In this document: positions 32,799 to 40,703 of the stretch, piece after piece
Layout of the letters: every line of letters begins with the position of its first letter
How positions within the stretch are numbered: the first letter of the stretch is position 1
NCBI RefSeq assembly: GCF_019704135.1
Contig: NZ_AP024355.1
Span: 868,001 to 932,000 of the forward strand
Length of the DNA stretch: 64,000 bases
Source of the DNA: Desulfuromonas versatilis
GTDB taxonomy: Bacteria; Desulfobacterota; Desulfuromonadia; Desulfuromonadales; NIT-T3
Direction: 5' to 3'
Notes under the pieces: model-generated
What the model was told of the DNA's origin: nothing
Databases searched by the model: none
What the model saw: the letters and a program-made list of their open reading frames with translations, nothing else
Program-made: the position numbers and the translations under genes

Positions 32799-33304
32799 CC
32801 CCACCCGTCGTTTCCATCGTCGCCAAGAGCGGCACCGGCAAGACCACCCTGTTGGAGAAACTGATCGCCGAGCTGAAAATGCGCGGCTACCGCGTCGGTG
32901 CCGTCAAGCACGATGCCCACAGCTTCAGCATCGATCATGAAGGCAAGGACTCCTGGCGCCTGACCCAGGCCGGCGCCGACACGACCCTGATTACATCCCC
33001 GGCCAAGGTCGCCATGGTAAAACAAAATCCCGTCGGACAGGAGCCCAGCCTGGCCGAAACGGTGAACAGCTACTGCGGCGATCTCGACATCGTTCTCACC
33101 GAGGGGTTCAAGCGCAGCCGCATGCCGAAGATCGAGGTCCACCGGCTGGAGCGTAGCGCCACCCTGATGTGCCGCGGCGAGGAACATGATCCAACGCTGA
33201 TCGCCGTCGCTTCCGATCAGCCGCGGCAACTCGACGTGCCGGTTTTCCATATCGACGATGCCGCCGGACTGTGCGACCTGATCGTTGCCCGGTTCCTGTC
33301 GTGA
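32795..33304 (+). CDS. mobB: Molybdopterin-guanine dinucleotide biosynthesis adaptor MobB
   Basis: A 169-residue P-loop GTP-binding protein. The Walker A SIVAKSGTGKTTLLEKL, followed by VGAVKHDAHSFSIDHEGKDSWR and LTEGFKRSRMPKIEVHR, matches MobB well. It assists MobA in MGD formation, although it is not strictly essential in other bacteria. An AAGGAGG lies in front of its ATG, which overlaps the mobA stop; its own TGA overlaps the GTG start of the next gene. Confidence 0.92.
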   Translation: MTPPVVSIVAKSGTGKTTLLEKLIAELKMRGYRVGAVKHDAHSFSIDHEGKDSWRLTQAGADTTLITSPAKVAMVKQNPVGQEPSLAETVNSYCGDLDIVLTEGFKRSRMPKIEVHRLERSATLMCRGEEHDPTLIAVASDQPRQLDVPVFHIDDAAGLCDLIVARFLS

Positions 33305-33675
33305 AACCGCTGCGGGTGCGCTCCAAGGTCTGGCTGGAGGCCGACGGCGAACCGCTGCTCGGCGACGGGCGCGAACAACTGCTGCGCCTGATCGATGAGC
33401 TGGGTTCGATCAACGCCGCCGCCCGGGAAATGGGCCTGACCTACCGGCGGGCCTGGTCCTTTCTGCAGGCCATGGAGGACAAACTGGGCGTGCCCCTGCT
33501 GCGCCGGGAAAAGGGGGGCCCCGGAGGGGGTCATTCCGCGCTTACCCCCACAGCCCGGGAGTTGCTGGAGAAATACGATCGCCTGCGCGACGGTCTCAAC
33601 CTGCTCATCGATCGCAAATTCGCGGACATTTTCGCGCTTCAGGAAGATCCCCCGGCGGCGCCCCGGCCAAAATGA
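33301..33675 (+). CDS. ModE-like winged-helix regulator without molybdate-binding domains
   Basis: A 124-residue protein that matches the N-terminal DNA-binding domain of ModE (VRSKVWLEADGEPLLGDGREQLLRLIDELGSINAAAREMGLTYRRAW, then LLRREKGGPGGGHSALTPTARELL). The C-terminal molbindin repeats of full ModE are absent. The GTG start at 33301 overlaps the mobB stop; homology begins within a few residues. Short ModE relatives may sense molybdate or tungstate with a partner or act constitutively. Its position inside a molybdenum-cofactor operon suggests local regulation of cofactor or molybdoenzyme genes. Confidence 0.85.
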   Translation: MKPLRVRSKVWLEADGEPLLGDGREQLLRLIDELGSINAAAREMGLTYRRAWSFLQAMEDKLGVPLLRREKGGPGGGHSALTPTARELLEKYDRLRDGLNLLIDRKFADIFALQEDPPAAPRPK

Positions 33676-33703
33676 TACGAGACATGCGACGAAGGAGCAC
33701 CTC

Positions 33704-34915
33704 ATGCTGAGCTATGAAGAAGCCCTGGACATTATCCTCCGCACGCTGGCTCCTCTGCCGGCCGAAGACATTGCCCTGCCCGAGGCCCTGGGGCGGGCAT
33801 TGGCCGAAGCGGTCCCATCCCGCTGGGACATGCCACCGGCCGACAATTCGGCCATGGACGGCTTCGCCTTCGCCGCGGCCGGCCTGGCGCCGCAGGGCAG
33901 ACTGAAGGTTGCCGGATTATCCCGGGCCGGCGCAGGCTTTCCAGGGCCGGTTTTGCCGGGCGAAGCGGTCAAAATTATGACCGGAGCCCCCCTTCCGGAA
34001 GGCTGCGATACGGTGGTGCCCATCGAGGTCGTGGAGGAGGTGGCTGGCGTCATCGAGTTTCGCTCTTCGGTGCCAAATGGCGATCACGTGCGTTATCAGG
34101 GGGAGGAGTTTCGCCAGGGCGAAACCCTTCTGGGGGCGGGGACGACCCTGCGCGCCGGGGAGATCGGCCTGCTCGCTTCGGCCGGAGTGGCCCGGGTCAG
34201 GGTCCATCGGCAGCCGCGGGTGGCCCTTCTCACCACCGGCGACGAACTGGTCGACATCGGGGTTCGACCCGGCCCCGGACAGATCGTCAATTCCAACCGC
34301 TATCTGCTCACCGCCCGGTTGCAGGAGGAGGGGTGCACGGTCTGGCCGCTGGAGATTGCCGGCGACCAGCGCAGCGAGCTGACTGACCGTTTGGCGCAAG
34401 GGCTTCAGGCCGATGTGCTGATCACCACCGGCGGTGTTTCGATGGGCGATTACGACCTGGTTCAGAGTTGTCTCAAGGACCTCGGGTTCGAACTTGGATT
34501 CTGGAAAGTCGCCATCAAGCCCGGCAAGCCGGTGCTGTTTGGCAGGGTGGGAGACAAACCGGTTTTCGGCCTCCCCGGCAACCCGGCGGCCGCCGCGGCC
34601 ACCTTTCAACTCTTCGTCCGGCCGGCCCTGCGGCGGCTCTGTGGTTATTGCGACCCCCTGCCCCCCCGCAGCCGGGCGACTCTGACCGCCCCGGTCAGCG
34701 GTGGCGGCAACCGCCGGCAGTTTCTCTGGGGTGCGGTCGTTGAAGAGGATGGACGATACCTCTTCACCCCCTCCGGCAAGCAGGGCTCCGGCCAGACCCG
34801 CTCCCTGCAAGGGGCCCAGGCGCTTCTGCCCGTCGCCGCCGGAAGCGGCGACCTAGCCGCCGGCCAGGAGGTGGAAATCATGCTGATCTATTTACCGGGC
34901 GGTGCGGCCAGTTAG
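33704..34915 (+). CDS. moeA: Molybdopterin molybdenumtransferase MoeA
   Basis: A 403-residue MoeA that inserts molybdate into adenylated molybdopterin. Diagnostic segments are intact: WDMPPADNSAMDGFAF, VKIMTGAPLPEGCDTVVPIE, GDELVDIG, TGGVSMGDYD and VFGLPGNPAAA. Ribosome site AAGGAG precedes the ATG. It is the last gene of the plus-strand block; a bidirectional terminator at 35059-35082 follows. With mobA and mobB it completes the late steps of cofactor synthesis, while the early moa genes are not in the window. Confidence 0.93.
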   Translation: MLSYEEALDIILRTLAPLPAEDIALPEALGRALAEAVPSRWDMPPADNSAMDGFAFAAAGLAPQGRLKVAGLSRAGAGFPGPVLPGEAVKIMTGAPLPEGCDTVVPIEVVEEVAGVIEFRSSVPNGDHVRYQGEEFRQGETLLGAGTTLRAGEIGLLASAGVARVRVHRQPRVALLTTGDELVDIGVRPGPGQIVNSNRYLLTARLQEEGCTVWPLEIAGDQRSELTDRLAQGLQADVLITTGGVSMGDYDLVQSCLKDLGFELGFWKVAIKPGKPVLFGRVGDKPVFGLPGNPAAAAATFQLFVRPALRRLCGYCDPLPPRSRATLTAPVSGGGNRRQFLWGAVVEEDGRYLFTPSGKQGSGQTRSLQGAQALLPVAAGSGDLAAGQEVEIMLIYLPGGAAS

Positions 34916-35058
34916 CGATGCCGCAGGAAAGTACCGGTTAAAAATCGACCCGAACGATTCACTTTGAAATCCGCCGCGCTGCCTTCTTACGCAACTCCTT
35001 CTGCCCCAGCAACGAATTGGGCCGAATTGGAATAACTGGCGGACTGTTTCAGGCAAAA

Positions 35059-35082
35059 GCTCCCCCGAATCAAAGGGGGAGC
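35059..35082. terminator. Bidirectional terminator between moeA and the rhodanese gene
   Basis: Perfect 8-bp stem GCTCCCCC / GGGGGAGC with loop GAATCAAA, preceded by AAAA and followed by TTTT, so it can stop transcription from both sides. It lies between the convergent moeA (plus) and rhodanese (minus) genes. Confidence 0.85.
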
Positions 35083-35105
35083 CTTTTGGTTGTCCTCTCC
35101 GCTAT

Positions 35106-35558
35106 CTATTTCTGCTCCCGCAGTAACTTCAAAAAATACATCGCCGCATCACCCCGCAAATTCTCAACAAGACCAATCAACCCATCAGTCAGGTACCTGG
35201 CGGGAATACCCTTGGAGCGCAGATAGGTCATGGCGATGATCGCCCGATCCTTGTGGGGACAGGCGGTGACGATGATTTTGTCCTTCGGCAGTTCATTCAG
35301 GCGGGCAGGCAGTTCGTTAAGCGGGATTTTCAGGGCGAAGCTCGGCCCCCATGCTTCCTGTTCTTCCTTGAAGCGGATATCGACCAACACTGCTTTGCCG
35401 TCTTCCAGCAGATCGAGCACTTTCTTGCTGCTGACCTTCATTTCCAGCCGGGCGTCGTAACCATAGTTTTGGATGTAACTTTCCAGCACGGCGTCGCTCG
35501 CCAGTGCGGGAGTCCCCAGAAACAGCAGCGTCAGCAAGGCAATCGTAAAGTTTTTCAT
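35106..35558 (-). CDS. Exported single-domain rhodanese-like protein
   Basis: A 150-residue protein with a signal peptide (MKNFTIALLTLLFLG, cleavage near ALA) and a rhodanese fold. The active-site loop is CPHKDR, a CX4R arrangement with a cysteine in place for persulfide formation. The ATG at 35558 follows AAGGA. It is the last gene of a six-gene minus-strand operon with CcdA and two thioredoxin-like proteins, so it probably takes part in periplasmic sulfur or thiol transfer, possibly with arsenic or another thiophilic toxicant. The true substrate is unknown. Confidence 0.8.
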   Translation of the reverse strand: MKNFTIALLTLLFLGTPALASDAVLESYIQNYGYDARLEMKVSSKKVLDLLEDGKAVLVDIRFKEEQEAWGPSFALKIPLNELPARLNELPKDKIIVTACPHKDRAIIAMTYLRSKGIPARYLTDGLIGLVENLRGDAAMYFLKLLREQK

Positions 35559-35581
35559 CCATTTTTCCTTTTGTTTGGAGG

Positions 35582-36283
35582 TCAGGGTGCCGAATAGATC
35601 AGCCAAACCCCTCCTGCCATCACCAGCAGGCCACAAACGCGCTTTATCCAGAGAGTGCCTTGCGAGCGTTCGTTCCAGTTCAGGTACTGCTGGACCTTTT
35701 CCGTGAAGGTTCCCGCAAAGACGATCACCGCGCAGTGACCGAAGCCATAGGCCAGCAGCAGGAATGTCGCGTAGAGCAGATTGCTGCCCGCAGCGGCAAA
35801 GGCAACGCCGAGAACCGGTCCCATAAAGGCAAAGGTACAGGGGCCGAGGGCCACGCCGAAGACCAGCCCCAAAATCAGCGCCGCCAGCAGCCCCTTGCGC
35901 TGCGTGCCGACCTGCCCCAGCCCGGGCCAGGGCATGGGAAAAGCTCCCAGCAAGTGCAGGCCGAAGAGGAAGAAAATTCCCGCCACCAACCAGTTGCCCC
36001 ATGGGCCAAGGTCGCCGAGCATGCGCCCGGCCAGCGCCGTCAAAAGGCCGATCAGGGCAATGGACATCAGGATGCCAAACGCGAACAAGTTGGCGATGAC
36101 AAAGGCCCGGCGGGTCGTCATGGTTTCCTGGCCTTCGATGAATCCGACGACCAGCGGAATGCTCGCCAGATGGCAGGGGGACAAAACGATGCTGAGGATG
36201 CCCCACCCCGCAGCGGCAGCGAGGGCAACCAGCGGTGCTCCGGACACGGCCTGACTCAGTTGCCCCAACAGGGTTTCGATCAT
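35582..36283 (-). CDS. CcdA/DsbD-type transmembrane thiol-electron transporter
   Basis: A 233-residue membrane protein with about six helices. The paired cysteines of CcdA are visible in helix 1 (IVLSPCHLASIPLV) and helix 4 (GVALGPCTFAFMGPV), which relay electrons from cytoplasmic thioredoxin to periplasmic partners. Start at 36283 overlaps the stop of the thioredoxin-like gene by four bases, with a GAAGGA site in front. The adjoining exported thioredoxin is the likely electron acceptor. Confidence 0.87.
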   Translation of the reverse strand: MIETLLGQLSQAVSGAPLVALAAAAGWGILSIVLSPCHLASIPLVVGFIEGQETMTTRRAFVIANLFAFGILMSIALIGLLTALAGRMLGDLGPWGNWLVAGIFFLFGLHLLGAFPMPWPGLGQVGTQRKGLLAALILGLVFGVALGPCTFAFMGPVLGVAFAAAGSNLLYATFLLLAYGFGHCAVIVFAGTFTEKVQQYLNWNERSQGTLWIKRVCGLLVMAGGVWLIYSAP

Positions 36284-36654
36284 GGTTTGTCCTTCTCGAA
36301 GGGATAGCCCAGCTCCCGCCACTTGGCGAGGATCTCTTCGCGGCCATAGAACCCGGTGTGCCGGAACAGTTCCCGCCCGTCGGCCGCATAGAAGATTTGC
36401 GTCGGGATCATTTTGACGCCATAGCTGGCCGCCTCCTCCCGCGATTTCCAGGCATCAATAAAAACGACCTCCAGTTTGCCGGCCAAGTCTTCTCTGAGCT
36501 GTTCCAGGACAGGCGCCATCTTAATGCAGGGGATGCACCTGTCGGCACCGACATCGACGAGCCGGGGAAGCGCTTCAGAGAAGACAGTGCAAGGTAATAC
36601 CAGCACCAATAGACCGATGAACAGGATTGTCCGGAGAACCTGTCGGGGCATCAT
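36280..36654 (-). CDS. Exported thioredoxin-like protein
   Basis: A 124-residue protein with an N-terminal signal or anchor helix (VLRTILFIGLLVLVLP) and a thioredoxin fold. The redox pair is CIPC in VDVGADRCIPCIKMAPVLEQL, and the cis-proline segment is VKMIPTQIFYAADG. It probably receives electrons from the coupled CcdA and reduces disulfides or oxidised thiols outside the cytoplasm. Either of two adjacent ATGs (36654 or 36651) may be the start. Confidence 0.85.
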   Translation of the reverse strand: MMPRQVLRTILFIGLLVLVLPCTVFSEALPRLVDVGADRCIPCIKMAPVLEQLREDLAGKLEVVFIDAWKSREEAASYGVKMIPTQIFYAADGRELFRHTGFYGREEILAKWRELGYPFEKDKP

Positions 36655-36664
36655 TTCACCTCCT

Positions 36665-36913
36665 TTATTCAGCCGCGATCGGTCGCATGAGTTTCATGAT
36701 CTGGTCCGGGTTGAGAACTTTTCCCTGAGAGACGACTTTGCCGTCGATGGCCAGCCCCGGGGTGGTCATGCAACCGAATTTCATGATGTCGTTAATCTGG
36801 GTGACCTTTTCGAACACCACCTCTTCGCCCAACACCTGGGCGGCCTCTTTGACGTTGGCGGCCAGTTGGTTGCACTTGGCGCAGCCGGTTCCGAGAATCT
36901 GAATCTTTTTCAT
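36665..36913 (-). CDS. Small thioredoxin/glutaredoxin-like redox protein (TM0996/MTH895 type)
   Basis: An 82-residue cytoplasmic redox-active disulfide protein, with CAKC in ILGTGCAKCNQLAANV, an extra cysteine at GCMTTPGLAIDGK and the expected cis-Pro. Proteins of this family are regularly encoded beside UPF0718-type permeases and ArsR regulators, as here (27 bases after the permease). It may deliver a thiol-bound metalloid to the permease or reduce it. Start supported by AAAGGAGAGG. Confidence 0.88.
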   Translation of the reverse strand: MKKIQILGTGCAKCNQLAANVKEAAQVLGEEVVFEKVTQINDIMKFGCMTTPGLAIDGKVVSQGKVLNPDQIMKLMRPIAAE

Positions 36914-36940
36914 GCTCCTCTCCTTTCCATAGGTTGCAGG

Positions 36941-38263
36941 CTAACTGACCAGGGCTCCGTAGATCAGCCCCGAAAGGGTGGCCATCAGGATGACCAGACC
37001 GACAAAGACAACTGTTTTTTTCGTGCCCATGACGCTGCGGATGACCAGCATGTTCGGCAGCGAGAGGGCGGGACCGGCCAGCAGCAGCGCCAAGGCCGGC
37101 CCCTTGCCCATGCCGGCGCCGATCAGCCCCTGCAGGATCGGCACCTCGGTCAGGGTGGCGAAATACATGAAGGCCCCCACCACCGAGGCGAACAGGTTGG
37201 CCCACAGGGAGTTGCCGCCAACCAGGCCGGCGATCCAGCCGGAGGGAATCAGCCCCTCGTGGTCGGGGCGGCCGAGCAGCGCCCCGGCAATCAGCACCCC
37301 CCAGAAGAGCAGCGGCAGAATCTTCTTGGCGAAATCCCAACTGGTGGAAAACCATTCGCGCAGCTCGCCGTCGTCGTCCCTGCCGGTGGCCGTCAGGGAG
37401 GAGAGCCCCACCGCGCCGGTGATAAAGGCCAGCGAGGGATGCTCCGGCAGGGTTAAGGCAAGGGCTGCAACCGGCAGGCTGGCGATCAGCATGTGCCACT
37501 TACCGACCTTGAACCAGGCGACCAGAATCGCCGCCAGCGCCAGGGCGAAGAGCCCGGTGAGAGTCCACTTGGCGGCGTAGATCGCCTGCCACAGCCCCGA
37601 GGGGTCCGCCGGGCGCCCCCAGTTGGCGAAGACCAGGATGCCGACCATGCTGCCGAAATAGAGAGCATTCTGCCACAGGGGCCGGGCCACCTCCGGTTCA
37701 GGCATGGCGGCGGCCGCCTCAACCTTTTCGAGCTCTTCCCGGCGGAAAAACAGATGCATGAGCAGCCCGATAACGACGGCGAAAACGACCGCACCCACCG
37801 CCCTGGCGATGCCCATCGCCGGGCCGAGTACCGCTCCGGTCAAAACGATGGCCAGGATGTTGATGGCCGGCCCCGAGTAGAGAAAGGCGCTTGCCGGGCC
37901 CAACCCCGCGCCCATGCGGTAGATGCCGGCGAAGAGCGGCAAAATGGTGCAGGAACAGACCGCCAGGATGGTTCCCGACACCGAGGCGACCCCGTAGGCC
38001 AGCAGCTTGTTCGCTTTGGGCCCGAGGTACCGCATCACCGCCGCCTGGCTGACGAAGACCCCCACCGCACCGGCAATGAAAAAGGCTGGCACCAGGCAGA
38101 GCAGCACGTGCTCCTGGGCATACCACTTGACCAGGTGGAGCGATTCCCACAGGGCGTTCTCCACCCGTTGCGACTGCTGAAGCCAGTCCACCGGCAGATA
38201 ATAGCAGGCGATAAAGATGGCAATGATCGCTGCCAGCGGCTTCCATTCCCTCGACCAGTTCAT
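36941..38263 (-). CDS. UPF0718/ArsP-type permease
   Basis: A 440-residue membrane protein with about ten helices of the permease family that contains ArsP, an exporter of organoarsenicals. The signature ASVSGTILAVCSCTILPLFAGIYRMG with its CSC motif and the later GPALSLPNMLVIRS repeat are present. Start at 38263 (MNWSREWKPLAA) is chosen over an upstream methionine because family sequence begins here. A perfect palindrome lies 27 bases upstream. Unlike the permease at 17761-18828, its frame is uninterrupted. The transported species (methylated arsenical, another metalloid, or a metal) cannot be decided. Confidence 0.8.
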   Translation of the reverse strand: MNWSREWKPLAAIIAIFIACYYLPVDWLQQSQRVENALWESLHLVKWYAQEHVLLCLVPAFFIAGAVGVFVSQAAVMRYLGPKANKLLAYGVASVSGTILAVCSCTILPLFAGIYRMGAGLGPASAFLYSGPAINILAIVLTGAVLGPAMGIARAVGAVVFAVVIGLLMHLFFRREELEKVEAAAAMPEPEVARPLWQNALYFGSMVGILVFANWGRPADPSGLWQAIYAAKWTLTGLFALALAAILVAWFKVGKWHMLIASLPVAALALTLPEHPSLAFITGAVGLSSLTATGRDDDGELREWFSTSWDFAKKILPLLFWGVLIAGALLGRPDHEGLIPSGWIAGLVGGNSLWANLFASVVGAFMYFATLTEVPILQGLIGAGMGKGPALALLLAGPALSLPNMLVIRSVMGTKKTVVFVGLVILMATLSGLIYGALVS

Positions 38264-38290
38264 AATCCGGACCCTTCTTGGCATTTTACT

Positions 38291-38310
38291 ATTTGGCACA
38301 AAAGCCAAAT
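38291..38310 (-). promoter_or_regulatory. Operator-like palindrome between arsR2 and the permease
   Basis: ATTTGGCACAAAAGCCAAAT, perfect 7-bp arms ATTTGGC / GCCAAAT with a six-base spacer. The same TTTGGC-N6-GCCAAA pattern occurs at 38683-38700 in front of the ArsR gene. Confidence 0.75.
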
Positions 38311-38331
38311 ACTTGAGCAAAAAAATAGGAA

Positions 38332-38664
38332 TTATTTCCCGACAGCCTCAAGCAGAGCCGACTGCTCCCGCACCTGGGTTTCCAGCACCGATTCCACACA
38401 GCCGAAAAAGTTAAGAATGCAGGGTACCCGCAAGCGGTAGAAGACCTGGTTGCCCCGCTTGTCATCGACCACGATGCCGGCTTGCTTCAGCACCGACAGG
38501 TGCTTGGAAACGGTGGAGACGTCGGCCCCGATCATCTCAGTCAGATCGCAGACGCAGCGCTCCTCTTTCTCCAACTCTTCGATAATGAACAACCGGGTCG
38601 GGTGAGCCATGGCCTTGAGGACCCGGGCGCGGGCTTCGAGGTGATTTTTCCGTTTCTGATCCAT
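38332..38664 (-). CDS. ArsR-family repressor of the permease/thioredoxin operon
   Basis: A 110-residue winged-helix repressor with CxC in the alpha-3 helix (EERCVCDLTEM, Cys37 and Cys39) and two more cysteines near the C-terminus (VPCILNFFGCVES). Recognition helix DVSTVSKHLSVLKQAGIV. C-terminal cysteines are seen in ArsR proteins that bind trivalent or methylated arsenicals, though this needs proof. It heads the six-gene operon; a matching palindrome sits in front of it and another before the permease. Confidence 0.87.
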   Translation of the reverse strand: MDQKRKNHLEARARVLKAMAHPTRLFIIEELEKEERCVCDLTEMIGADVSTVSKHLSVLKQAGIVVDDKRGNQVFYRLRVPCILNFFGCVESVLETQVREQSALLEAVGK

Positions 38665-38682
38665 GCGGATCTCCTTCCTGTG

Positions 38683-38700
38683 TTTGGCAATATAGCCAAA
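38683..38700 (-). promoter_or_regulatory. Operator-like palindrome in front of arsR2
   Basis: TTTGGCAATATAGCCAAA, arms TTTGGC / GCCAAA, spacer six. Followed on the plus strand by a further half site TAGCCAAT. It begins 18 bases upstream of the regulator ATG. Confidence 0.75.
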
Positions 38701-38797
38701 TAGCCAATTATGTCAAGCCGTTTTTTTCTACCACGCACACGGGGGGGCGCCGGGTTTGTCCTGAAAATGGAAGCCTTTCCCCTTCCCATAAAAAAAA

Positions 38798-38818
38798 GGC
38801 CGGTGCACGGCACCGGCC
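38798..38818 (-). terminator. Terminator of the Psr-type molybdoenzyme operon
   Basis: Perfect 9-bp stem GGCCGGTGC / GCACCGGCC with a three-base loop, followed on the minus strand by a run of seven or more T. It stands 43 bases after the stop of the NrfD gene and before the arsR2 promoter. Confidence 0.88.
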
Positions 38819-38860
38819 CGCAAGGGAGGAATTGCATTGAATCCAGGAGGTGGTGAACCC

Positions 38861-40018
38861 TTAATGGCGGTGCCCGCCTTCGAGGTCAAATATCTTTTCC
38901 GCCAAGGTGTAGAGAAAGAGGCAGACGGCGATAGCGCCGATGACGATGGCAATTTCAGCCAAAGATGGAAAATAACTCAGCAGGCCATGGGCGCCCCTGG
39001 CTGAATCTTCGCGCATGGGGACCAGTTGACCGGCGATAACCAGATCGTAGCGCATGAAGAAGATCCCGATGGTTGTCATCATGCCGGCAAACATGACGCC
39101 GAAGACGGTGCGCGTCTTGGGGTTGACCAGGATCAGGAAGGGGATGAGCATGCCGATCAGCACCTCGAAGAACCAGAAGTTCACCGCCAGCGGGCCGTTG
39201 ATCAGGGCCATGGTCGCCTCGTATTTCTCGGGCGGCTGGCCGTAGAGCCCGGGGATGATCTTCCAGACCACGAAGAACATCAGGATGCCCAGGAACAGGG
39301 CCTGCAGCTTGCCCATGGTGAGCATGAACTCGGCGTACTTCGGGGAGAGTTCCCGGCCGCGGGCCTTGTGGTTGAAGTAGACGATCAGGGCCGTCAGGGC
39401 CCCGCCCGATACCAGGGCCGAGAGGATGAAGTAGATCGGCATGAAGGAGCCGTACCAGTAATGGCGGGCTTCCAGCAGGCCGAAAACGGCGCCGAGGTTG
39501 GAGTGGGCGGTGATGGCGGCGAAGAAGCCGAGCAGGCCGCTGATAAAGGCCAGCCGCCGGTTGCCCAGCATCAGGAAGGTGAATTCGCAGATCAGCAGCA
39601 CCAGGTAGAGCCCGTACAGGGCGCCCATCCACCAGATGGCCGAGGTGAAGTTCGGGCTGATGATGGCGTAGATCCCCATGCGGATCGGGTGGTTGAGCTC
39701 CATCGCCATGGTGCCGAACCCGGTCACCAGGGTGAGGATCGCCAGCAGGTGCCCGCGCCGGCCGATAATCTCGAATTTCTCAAAGCCCCAGACATCGCCG
39801 AGGCTCGACACCAGGCAGAGCCCGGTGCTGGAGACGACGAAGAAGACGTAGGTCGAAATGAGAATCCCCCAGGGGATCTCGCGGGTCACGTTGTAGACGT
39901 GGGCATGCCCCTTGACCAGGACCATGGCCACGGCTACCGCCCCGGCGAGCATCCCCGCGCCGAGCAGGCCGAACCAGAGGATTTCCCCGGGCCGTTTGGG
40001 TAAGGCGAGCGTGGTCAT
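38861..40018 (-). CDS. NrfD/PsrC-type quinol-oxidising membrane anchor
   Basis: A 385-residue polytopic protein of the NrfD/PsrC family with about ten helices. It would oxidise menaquinol and feed electrons to the FeS subunit encoded just upstream. Family features include LMSLGDVWGFE-like segments (here SSLGDVWGFEKFEIIGRR) and FWFFEVLIGMLIPF. The protein ends in a His-rich tail. A repeat-containing gap of about 100 bases separates it from the FeS gene, unlike the tight spacing seen elsewhere. It is the last gene of the operon and is followed by a strong terminator. Confidence 0.87.
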   Translation of the reverse strand: MTTLALPKRPGEILWFGLLGAGMLAGAVAVAMVLVKGHAHVYNVTREIPWGILISTYVFFVVSSTGLCLVSSLGDVWGFEKFEIIGRRGHLLAILTLVTGFGTMAMELNHPIRMGIYAIISPNFTSAIWWMGALYGLYLVLLICEFTFLMLGNRRLAFISGLLGFFAAITAHSNLGAVFGLLEARHYWYGSFMPIYFILSALVSGGALTALIVYFNHKARGRELSPKYAEFMLTMGKLQALFLGILMFFVVWKIIPGLYGQPPEKYEATMALINGPLAVNFWFFEVLIGMLIPFLILVNPKTRTVFGVMFAGMMTTIGIFFMRYDLVIAGQLVPMREDSARGAHGLLSYFPSLAEIAIVIGAIAVCLFLYTLAEKIFDLEGGHRH

Positions 40019-40054
40019 TGTTTGACTCCGTTGTTTGCGAAAGGCGTAAGGCGT

Positions 40055-40107
40055 AAGGCGTAAGACGTAATGGGTAGACGATTTTTCCCATTACGCATTA
40101 CGCGTTA
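40055..40107. repeat. GTAAGGC-type palindromic repeat, copy 1
   Basis: Three tandem GGCGTAA units, then GACGTAATGGG, a short spacer, and the complementary CCCATTACGCATTACGCGTTACG. It forms an imperfect hairpin in the gap between the FeS and NrfD genes. A second copy lies at 63408-63477 in the cob operon. Confidence 0.8.
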
Positions 40108-40119
40108 CGAATCACGGGT

Positions 40120-40674
40120 TCAAATCAGATAGAACAGGTACGGCTTGGTGCCCATCTCCGGCTTGAGGACCCGGTGCGGGTTTTTCGCCAGCAGCTTCGA
40201 CACCTCGCTCTGGGGATCGTTGAGATCGCCGAACACCCGGACCTTGGTCGGGCAGGTCTCGACGCAGGCCGGCAGCCGGCCGGAATAGACGCGGTGGGCG
40301 CAGAAGGTGCACTTGTCGACGGCCTCGATTTCCTCGTTGTAGTAGCGGGCGTTGTAAGGGCAGGCGGTCATGCAGTACTTGCAGCCGATGCACTTTTTCT
40401 CCTCGACGGTGACGATGCCGTCCTGGTTGACGCCCGTAGCGCGGGTCGGACAGACCCTCTCGCAGGGGGTGTTGCCGCACTGCATGCACTGGCCGGGGGT
40501 GAAGCTCTGGCCAAGGTTGGGATAGCTGCCGCGCAGTGGTTCCTCGGTTACCCAGTTGCGGTGGTTGTCCCGGCCCAGGGGGACGTTGTTTTCAGCCTTG
40601 CAGGCCACCGTGCAGGCCTTGCAGTCGATACACCTGCGGGTATCGAGCACGATGGCGAATCGTTTGTTCTTCAT
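40120..40674 (-). CDS. Four-cluster FeS electron-transfer subunit (PsrB/PhsB/NrfC type)
   Basis: A 184-residue subunit with four [4Fe-4S] motifs: CIDCKACTVAC, CMQCGNTPCERVC, CIGCKYCMTAC and CTFCAHR...CVETC. Length and cysteine pattern match PsrB/PhsB. No signal peptide; it would be exported with the Tat-targeted catalytic subunit encoded 29 bases upstream. It links the NrfD quinol oxidase to the molybdenum centre. Confidence 0.9.
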   Translation of the reverse strand: MKNKRFAIVLDTRRCIDCKACTVACKAENNVPLGRDNHRNWVTEEPLRGSYPNLGQSFTPGQCMQCGNTPCERVCPTRATGVNQDGIVTVEEKKCIGCKYCMTACPYNARYYNEEIEAVDKCTFCAHRVYSGRLPACVETCPTKVRVFGDLNDPQSEVSKLLAKNPHRVLKPEMGTKPYLFYLI

Positions 40675-40703
40675 CAGTCAAACTCCTTCCGTTTCAGCGC
40701 GGG

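Noticed and set aside
40118-40130. GGTTCAAATC resembling a tRNA T-loop
   Set aside because: No acceptor stem, anticodon arm or CCA-end sequence around it; it is part of the FeS gene stop and a repeat.
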